Shown: positions 1 through 5,242 of the stretch, piece after piece
How positions within the stretch are numbered: position 1 is the stretch's first letter
Layout of the letters: each line of letters begins with the position of its first letter
NCBI GenBank assembly: GCA_964428275.1
Contig: CAYRXN010000147.1
Coordinates: forward strand, 1-5,242
Length of the DNA stretch: 5,242 nt
Origin: JALSRY01 sp964428275
GTDB lineage: Bacteria > Planctomycetota > Phycisphaerae > UBA1845 > Fen-1342
Direction of reading: 5' to 3'
Translations under genes and position numbers: made by a program
Notes under the pieces: generated by a model
What the model was told of the DNA's origin: nothing
The model's input: the letters and a program-made list of their open reading frames with translations, nothing else
Database searches by the model: none

Positions 1-538
<538 letters not shown>

Positions 539-548
539 CGCCGGCGCG

Positions 549-553
549 TCCTT
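549..553 (-). promoter_or_regulatory. Possible ribosome binding site of glnS
   Basis: AAGGA on the minus strand lies 10 bases before the glnS ATG. The spacing is slightly long, but it is the only purine-rich core near this start and it supports the chosen ATG. Confidence 0.5.
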
Positions 554-570
554 GGTTTGGGGTTTCGTCG

Positions 571-590
571 GCGCCGGGCCCCGCCGGCGC
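571..590. repeat. GC-rich inverted repeat in the glnS leader
   Basis: GCGCCGG at 571-577 and CCGGCGC at 584-590 are perfect reverse complements separated by 6 bases. The element lies about 33-52 bases upstream of the glnS ATG, so it would form a hairpin in the glnS 5' leader if transcription starts further upstream. There is no T-run on either strand, so it is not a classical terminator. In DNA this GC-rich a 7-bp repeat may be chance. Confidence 0.4.
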
Positions 591-745
591 ACGGGGACAT
601 GGTACAGACGCCGCCGGCTGGCATAAAGAACCGGCCGGGGCGATCGTCCTGTTCGCGGTCCGCGGTTCCCGGCCCGGCGCGGCCGTACTTCGTCACCGGT
701 CCGCCCGGCTGCATCCGGCGGCGCCGGCGGGCGTACAAGATGGGG

Positions 746-774
746 TGGACGCTGCGCAGGGAGCGCAGTACAAC
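746..774 (+). promoter_or_regulatory. Candidate sigma70-like promoter for the metalloprotease gene
   Basis: TGGACG at 746-751 matches the -35 consensus TTGACA at 4 of 6 positions. TACAAC at 769-774 matches the -10 consensus TATAAT at 4 of 6. They are separated by the optimal 17 bases. Transcription would start near 780, giving a 5' leader of about 60 bases before the ATG at 842. The match is moderate and comes from reading by eye; the surrounding region is GC-rich, which makes the A-containing -10 stand out. Confidence 0.4.
752..768. repeat. Inverted repeat filling the promoter spacer (possible operator)
   Basis: CTGCGC at 752-757 and GCGCAG at 763-768 are perfect reverse complements around the 5-base centre AGGGA. 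The repeat occupies exactly the 17 bases between the candidate -35 and -10 boxes. A regulator binding there could control the protease gene. No regulator gene is in the window, and six-base arms can occur by chance. Confidence 0.35.
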
Positions 775-829
775 TCGACTCACGACTGCGTGCGAGCCTG
801 CGACGAGCCTTCCGATCTGCATGAGAAAC

Positions 830-833
830 GGAG
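830..833 (+). promoter_or_regulatory. Ribosome binding site deciding the metalloprotease start
   Basis: GGAG lies 8 bases before the ATG at 842. The alternative in-frame ATG at 821 has no purine-rich sequence at a proper distance, and using it would put seven extra residues before the basic start of the signal peptide. This site therefore favours 842. Confidence 0.75.
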
Positions 834-841
834 ACAAACCC

Positions 842-3586
842 ATGAGACGACGATTATCACAAGTCCGCGTTCTGGCCTGCGCGGCGGCGGCTGCGGGACT
901 GATTCTTTCCGGTGTTGCGTTTTCGCAAGACCAGGTGGCGGCCGGGCGTCCTCCCGTTCCGCCCGGCGTCGAGAAGGGCAAGGGCAAGTCCGGCCCCAAG
1001 CGCTTCCCGGAGTTCAAGGAAGTCATCAAGGACATGAAGGCGACGAGCGGGCTGTTCACGCTCTACCGCTATCCCGCTGCCGACACCAGCCACGACCCCG
1101 AAAAGCTGCTGTGCCGCATCCCCAAACGCCTGCTCAGCACCGACCTGCTGTTCGCGACCAGCATCACTTCCGGCGGGCAGTTCACCGGCTACATGTGGCG
1201 GTCGCACCTGATCCGCTGGCGCGTCGCGGGCAAGACGCTGATGATGATGACGCCCGACACGCGATACGTGCACAAGAAGGGCAAGCCGGTCGAGGACGTG
1301 ATCCAGCGCACCTACAACGCCCGCTACATCGCCACGGTGCCGATCGTCACGATGGCCGGCGAAGACCCGGTGATCGACCTGGGCGCCCTGCTCAAGAGCA
1401 ACATCGCGGGCGTCTCGTTCATGGGCGGCAGCGTCCGGGCCAACCTCAGCAAGTGGAACAAGGTCAAGGTCTTCCCGGATAACGTGCTGATCGACGTCGA
1501 TCTGGCGCTCGGCGGCCGCAGCGGCGGGAAGATGGTCGGCGTGGGCTACGCCTTCCGCCGCCTGCCCAAGTCCGGCTCGTACAAGCCGCGCCACGCCGAT
1601 GATCGGGTGGGGTACTTCCTCACCACCCGCATGGACTGGACCCGCAAGCACGAGGCCCGCGACACGCTCGAACACTACATCAACCGCTGGAAACTCGAGA
1701 AACGCGACCCGTCGCTCGAGCTGAGCCCCCCGGTCAAGCCGATCACGTTCTACATCGAGAAGACCGTGCCCGTGCGCTGGCGGCGCTGGGTCGCGGCCGG
1801 CATCCTCGAATGGAACAAGGCGTTCGAGAAGATCGGCTACAGCAACGCGATCGTCGTCCAGCAGCAGACCGCGGACAACGCGTTCGCCGACTACGATCCG
1901 GAAGACGCCCGCTACAACTTCTTCCGCTGGATCGTTTCCGGGCGGGCGTTCGCGATGGGGCCCAGCCGGGTCGATCCGCGCACCGGGCAGATCCTCGACG
2001 CCGACATCATCATGGACGACTCGTTCGTGCGGTCGTACATGTACGATTTCGACCTGTTCGCGCCCGCGGCGATGGCCGAGCTCAAGGGGCCGGAAATCCG
2101 ACTCTGGAGCGAGCGTTACCCCGAGCTGGCCAAGCAGATCTTCCCCCACCTGCTGGCCGCCCCGGTCGATGAGCAGACCGAGCTGATCCGCCTGGCCGAC
2201 GAGAAGCTGCGGGCCAACGGCCAGTACGTCTGCAACTATGCGGCCGGCTTCCAGCAGCAGATGGCGCTGGTCTACGACGCGATCATCGCCACCAGCAGCG
2301 GCAAGAAGATCCCCGAACGCTTCCTGGGCGAGGCCATCAAGGAGGTCGTCACGCACGAGGTCGGCCACACGCTCGGCCTGCGCCACAACTTCAAGGCCTC
2401 GAGCTGGCTCACGCTCGACGAGATCAAGAAACGCCGCGACACGACCGACGAACCCACCTGTGCCTCGGTGATGGACTACAACCCGCTGCTCTTTTTCGCC
2501 GGCGACAAGCCCGAGAAGATGCGGCACTTCGTCACCACCGGCATCGGGCCCTACGACTACTGGGCGATCGAGTACGGTTACGCCTCGCCGGCCAAGGGCG
2601 AGTCGGAATCGAAGCTGCTCAAGGAAATCGCCTCGCGCTGTACGCAACCCGGCCACGACTACGCCACCGACGAGGACACCGTCGGCACGTTCTCGCCCGA
2701 CCCGGCGAGCAACCGCTTCGACATGGGCGCGGACCCGCGGGCCTGGGCCGATTCGCGCATCAAGCTGGCCGACCAGTTGTTGCCCACGCTGCTCGACTGG
2801 TCCGTGAAGAAGGGCGAACCGCGCTACTTCGCCCGCCGGGCGTTCCAGACCTTGTGGTTCGCCAAGGCCCGCAACTTCGAGTTCGTGGCCCGGGTCGTGG
2901 GCGGGGTCTACTTCCACCGCGATCACAAGGGCGATCCCGACGCCCGGCCGGCGTTCGTTCCGGTCGAACCCGCCAAGCAGCGCGCGGCGCTCAAGAAGAT
3001 CGCCCAGACCGTCCTCAGCGACCAGTTCTACCGCTTCGATCCGAAGGTGCTCAACGAGCTGGCTCCCTCGCGTCTGGGCGGGCTCAACCGCTGGCCGACC
3101 ATCTCGCTGGATTTCCCCATCCACGACTGGATCATGCGGCTCCAGTCCTGGACGCTCGTGGACCTGCTCAGCCCGCCGGTGTTCCAGCGCATCTACGACG
3201 GCGAGCTCAAGAGCACGGCCAAGGACAAGTTCACCGCCGCCGAGTACATCCAGACGCTGCGCGACGCCGTCTGGACCGAGCTCAAGCACCCGAAGAACCG
3301 CGGGGCCTCGGACGCGCACCCGATGATCAGCTCCACCCGCCGGAACCTCCAGCGGGCCTATCTCGACGTGATGATCGCCTACGCCCGGCTGCGCCCCGGC
3401 ATCATCATGTCGCCGGACATCACGAGCATGATTCGGCAGTCGCTGCGCGAGCTCAGCGGCGAAATCGAGCAGGTCGCCAAGCAGCGCGGCGGCTGGCAGA
3501 AGGTCGATTTCGCCACGCGGGCCCATCTGGTCGATTGCAAGTCGCGGATCGACCGGGCCCTCGAGGGGCAGTTCCTCGACAACTGA
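842..3586 (+). CDS. Exported zinc-dependent metalloprotease, metzincin type (DUF5118/DUF5117/DUF4953 family)
   Basis: The 914-residue product is predicted to be a secreted or periplasmic peptidase; its substrate is unknown. A Sec signal peptide is clear: basic MRRR, a hydrophobic core at about 10-25, and likely cleavage after AFS at 26-28. A short Pro/Lys/Gly-rich linker (35-54) follows. The next segment, with GLFTLYRYP at 70-78, resembles the DUF5118/DUF5117 N-terminal region, which runs to about 290. The catalytic part begins near ITFYIEKTVP (301-310), with EWNKAFEKIGY around W324 and GPSRVDPRTG at 373-382, both typical of this family. The zinc site is HEVGHTLGLRH at 505-515, giving ligands H505, H509 and H515 with catalytic E506. 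The metzincin Met-turn is SVMDY at 542-546 with M544. All catalytic residues are present and the length is usual for the family, so the protein looks intact and active. There is no lipobox or C-terminal anchor. The gene stands alone, with its own promoter candidate and terminator. An open frame extends upstream to 404, but RBS and signal peptide place the start at 842. Confidence 0.93.
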   Translation: MRRRLSQVRVLACAAAAAGLILSGVAFSQDQVAAGRPPVPPGVEKGKGKSGPKRFPEFKEVIKDMKATSGLFTLYRYPAADTSHDPEKLLCRIPKRLLSTDLLFATSITSGGQFTGYMWRSHLIRWRVAGKTLMMMTPDTRYVHKKGKPVEDVIQRTYNARYIATVPIVTMAGEDPVIDLGALLKSNIAGVSFMGGSVRANLSKWNKVKVFPDNVLIDVDLALGGRSGGKMVGVGYAFRRLPKSGSYKPRHADDRVGYFLTTRMDWTRKHEARDTLEHYINRWKLEKRDPSLELSPPVKPITFYIEKTVPVRWRRWVAAGILEWNKAFEKIGYSNAIVVQQQTADNAFADYDPEDARYNFFRWIVSGRAFAMGPSRVDPRTGQILDADIIMDDSFVRSYMYDFDLFAPAAMAELKGPEIRLWSERYPELAKQIFPHLLAAPVDEQTELIRLADEKLRANGQYVCNYAAGFQQQMALVYDAIIATSSGKKIPERFLGEAIKEVVTHEVGHTLGLRHNFKASSWLTLDEIKKRRDTTDEPTCASVMDYNPLLFFAGDKPEKMRHFVTTGIGPYDYWAIEYGYASPAKGESESKLLKEIASRCTQPGHDYATDEDTVGTFSPDPASNRFDMGADPRAWADSRIKLADQLLPTLLDWSVKKGEPRYFARRAFQTLWFAKARNFEFVARVVGGVYFHRDHKGDPDARPAFVPVEPAKQRAALKKIAQTVLSDQFYRFDPKVLNELAPSRLGGLNRWPTISLDFPIHDWIMRLQSWTLVDLLSPPVFQRIYDGELKSTAKDKFTAAEYIQTLRDAVWTELKHPKNRGASDAHPMISSTRRNLQRAYLDVMIAYARLRPGIIMSPDITSMIRQSLRELSGEIEQVAKQRGGWQKVDFATRAHLVDCKSRIDRALEGQFLDN

Positions 3587-3600
3587 CGGCGTTCGCCGGT

Positions 3601-3621
3601 CCGCCGGCCATCGACCGGCGG
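3601..3621. repeat. Small hairpin downstream of the metalloprotease gene
   Basis: CCGCCGG at 3601-3607 and CCGGCGG at 3615-3621 pair perfectly around a 7-base loop, starting 14 bases after the protease stop codon. No T-run follows. It could protect the mRNA 3' end or simply be a chance GC repeat upstream of the stronger terminator. Confidence 0.4.
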
Positions 3622-3655
3622 GTACGGGGCCGATCACGCCAGCCTGAAGACACAC

Positions 3656-3695
3656 GCGGCCGGGCTGCCCTCAGCGGGCGGCCCGGCTGCGTTTT
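3656..3695 (+). terminator. Rho-independent terminator of the metalloprotease gene
   Basis: Bases 3656-3670 pair with 3676-3690 to give a 15-bp, very GC-rich stem (two G-U pairs in the plus-strand RNA) closed by the 5-base loop TCAGC. The stem is followed by GTTTT at 3691-3695. The T-run is only on the plus-strand side, so the element ends transcription from the protease gene about 70 bases after its stop. From the minus strand the stem is followed by GTGTG, so it would be a poor terminator for the convergent transporter gene. The stretch from 3696 to 3816 shows nothing further that I can support. Confidence 0.8.
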
Positions 3696-3816
3696 CGCGC
3701 GGCGGTCCCGTTCTTCGAGGATGGGGGCCTGGTTGTCGCTTCCTTGTGCGTGCTGCAAGAGGTTCGTCCCCTTCCGCCGGGCTCAAGGGACTGCGGGCTC
3801 GCCGATGCGGGGGCGC

Positions 3817-5242
3817 TTACTCGGACGTGCCCCCGGCGACGGCGGAGCGATCGCCGAAGAAGCGGGCCACGGCTGCGCGGAGATCGAGGGCGACGCCGAG
3901 GGCGGTCGGCACGAGCACGAGGGTCCCGACGGTCGCGATCAGCATTCCGCCCAGCATGACCGCCGCCAGGCCGCGGTAGAGCTCGCTGCCGGCCCCGGGG
4001 AACAGCGCCAGCGGCAACTGGCCGAAGAAGGTCGTCAGGCTGGTCATCAGCACCGGCCGCACGCGGACCCGCACCGCCTCGCGGACGGCGTCCTGCCGGC
4101 TCAGGCCGTGCAGCCGCAGGTTCTGGAGCGCCTGATCGACGAGCAGGATGGCGTTGTTGACGACGATGCCGACGAGGATCACGAAGCCCAGGAACGTCAG
4201 CACGTCGAGTTGCTGCACCGGCTGGTCGGTCGTCAGCAGCGTGCCCCAGTGGGCGATCGAGAGCCCCAGAAACCCGCCCAAGACCGCCAGCGGCACGCTG
4301 AACATGATGACCAGCGGATAGAGCCAGCTTTCGTAGAGCGCCACGATGAGCAGGTAGACGATCAGGACCGACAGAAAGAAGCGGCTGGAGACGAAATTGC
4401 GCAGCGAGCGCCCGTTCAGCCCTTCCCACTTGCCGACCATCGCCGCCCGGGCCTTCTCGAGCTTGTCGGCGTTGCCGGTGAGCGAGATCAGAATGCCCGG
4501 GTCGATCTTGCGGGCGTTCTGGAGCGCGGGCACGATTTCGTCGCGGATCTGGTCGATCACGCTGGCGAGTGCGACGGACTCGGGCGGGTGGACCGTGAGC
4601 GTCACCGCCCGCTGCCGCTCGACGTGGTTGATCTGTTCGGGCGCGGTGGTGTCGATCATGCGCACCAGCGCTGCCAGCGGCACCACGCGGCCAGCGGGTG
4701 TGTAGATCGGCACCCGGCCGACCGAGCGCGTCGGCTTGCCGTGCTGGCCCTTCACGTAGAGCGAGAGGTCGATCGTCCGCCCGCCCTGTTCGCGGAAGTC
4801 GTCCACGTAGGCCCCGTCCACGCAGGCCTCGACGATCGTGCCCACGTCGGCGACGGTCAGCCCGAGGTCGGCGGCCCGCTCGCGGTCGCTGACCACTCGC
4901 AGCTCGGGCCGGCCGAGCTCGAAGTTGGCGGGGTTGGGTTGCGGCCGGCCGAAACGCTTGTTCGTCTCCATGTACATTGCGATGGCGGCTTGGGTCACTT
5001 TTTGCAGGTCGTCGCCGCGAATCTGCACCTCGGCCGTGTTGCCTCCGCCGAAAGAGAACAGCTGCGTCTGGTAGAAGATCGGGTAGACGCCGGGGATCTG
5101 CCCGCCGGCGGTTTCCATCAGGCGCTTGAGCGGCTTGACGCGCTGCGGGTCGCGGCTGGTGCAGCCCATGAAGCACCCGCCGTTGAAGGAGACGAAGAAG
5201 AAGTTGTCGATCAGCGGCGGGGGCGTGAGCCATTCGCGACGC
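3817..5242 (-). CDS. RND-family (AcrB-like) efflux transporter, C-terminal half (truncated by window edge)
   Basis: The product is an inner-membrane proton-driven efflux pump subunit that would work with a periplasmic adaptor and an outer-membrane channel; its substrate cannot be told. The visible 474 residues (numbered from the codon at 5241) align by eye with the second half of AcrB. First comes the end of the PC1 porter region (GGCFMG around 20-26, then EVQIRGDDL). The docking region follows, with DLGLTVADVGTIVEA and the GAYVDDF segment matching AcrB GGSYVNDF. PC2 is next, ending in SLTGNADKLEKAR. Five membrane helices follow at about 289-306, 310-332, 345-369, 397-414 and 425-452, matching TM8-TM12. 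Family marks include ALYESW, GIVVNNAILLVD in TM10, and RVRPVLMTSLTTFFGQLPLAL at TM11. The AcrB TM10 lysine (K940) position is Asn362 here. The stop is TAA at 3819-3817 after a short hydrophilic tail. The true start, TM1-7 and any adaptor gene lie beyond the right edge; an internal Met at 5169 is not the start because the frame and homology continue upstream. Confidence 0.93.
   Translation of the reverse strand, partial: RREWLTPPPLIDNFFFVSFNGGCFMGCTSRDPQRVKPLKRLMETAGGQIPGVYPIFYQTQLFSFGGGNTAEVQIRGDDLQKVTQAAIAMYMETNKRFGRPQPNPANFELGRPELRVVSDRERAADLGLTVADVGTIVEACVDGAYVDDFREQGGRTIDLSLYVKGQHGKPTRSVGRVPIYTPAGRVVPLAALVRMIDTTAPEQINHVERQRAVTLTVHPPESVALASVIDQIRDEIVPALQNARKIDPGILISLTGNADKLEKARAAMVGKWEGLNGRSLRNFVSSRFFLSVLIVYLLIVALYESWLYPLVIMFSVPLAVLGGFLGLSIAHWGTLLTTDQPVQQLDVLTFLGFVILVGIVVNNAILLVDQALQNLRLHGLSRQDAVREAVRVRVRPVLMTSLTTFFGQLPLALFPGAGSELYRGLAAVMLGGMLIATVGTLVLVPTALGVALDLRAAVARFFGDRSAVAGGTSE

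Larger units (their letters stand above)
539..841. other. Divergent intergenic region between glnS and the metalloprotease gene
   Basis: This 303-base stretch separates the two divergent starts. I see no convincing gene: open frames crossing it are extensions or shadows of the flanking genes, and the plus-strand frame running in from position 404 has no family resemblance until the signal peptide at 842. It must hold the promoters of both genes. A candidate for the plus direction is at 746-774. For the minus direction I found no convincing -35/-10 pair. The region also contains inverted repeats at 571-590 and 752-768. Confidence 0.7.

Noticed and set aside
857..3655. A 932-residue open frame on the minus strand lying antisense to nearly the whole protease gene
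   Set aside because: High third-position G/C on the coding strand removes stop codons from this antisense frame. Its translation is low-complexity, rich in Arg, Gly, Val and Asp, with no recognisable domain, while the plus strand encodes a complete metzincin.
3656..3690. The long stem as a possible bidirectional terminator
   Set aside because: Only the plus-strand side is followed by a T-run. On the minus strand the stem is followed by GTGTG.
3671..5233. A 520-residue minus-strand open frame in another frame of the RND gene
   Set aside because: It overlaps the RND coding frame on the same strand, and its translation is Arg/Ala/Pro-rich without any membrane helices or family resemblance.

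Overview
The window holds three genes in high-G+C DNA with strong G/C bias at third codon positions. From the left they are the 5' part of a glutaminyl-tRNA synthetase gene (glnS, minus strand, running off the left edge), a complete gene for a large exported zinc metalloprotease of the metzincin type (plus strand), and the 3' part of a gene for an RND-family inner-membrane efflux transporter (minus strand, running off the right edge). The RND pump and the Sec-type signal peptide on the protease point to a Gram-negative (diderm) bacterium. The combination of bacterial-type GlnRS, a DUF5117/DUF4953-type metzincin and an AcrB-like RND pump in GC-rich DNA would fit a planctomycete, but an acidobacterium or proteobacterium cannot be excluded. 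No taxonomic marker settles this.

Layout. Positions 1-538 carry the first 179 codons of glnS. Positions 539-841 form a divergent intergenic region of about 300 bases. It contains the glnS leader with a GC-rich inverted repeat, and a candidate sigma70-like promoter for the protease whose 17-bp spacer is exactly an inverted repeat (a possible operator). Positions 842-3586 encode the 914-residue protease, starting at an ATG with a good Shine-Dalgarno sequence and followed at once by a signal peptide. Positions 3587-3816 are a convergent intergenic region with a small hairpin and then a strong 15-bp stem plus T-run that reads as the protease terminator. Positions 3817-5242 carry 474 codons of the RND transporter C-terminal half: part of the periplasmic porter/docking loop and the last five membrane helices.

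The genes do not look like one system. glnS and the protease are divergent and functionally unrelated. The protease appears to be a single-gene transcription unit bounded by its own promoter candidate and terminator. The pump gene is convergent and is the last gene of whatever unit lies to the right. I found no CRISPR array, mobile element, RNA gene or obvious new multi-gene system. The most interesting items are the poorly characterised exported protease, the inverted repeat inside its putative promoter, and the replacement of the AcrB TM10 lysine by asparagine in the pump.
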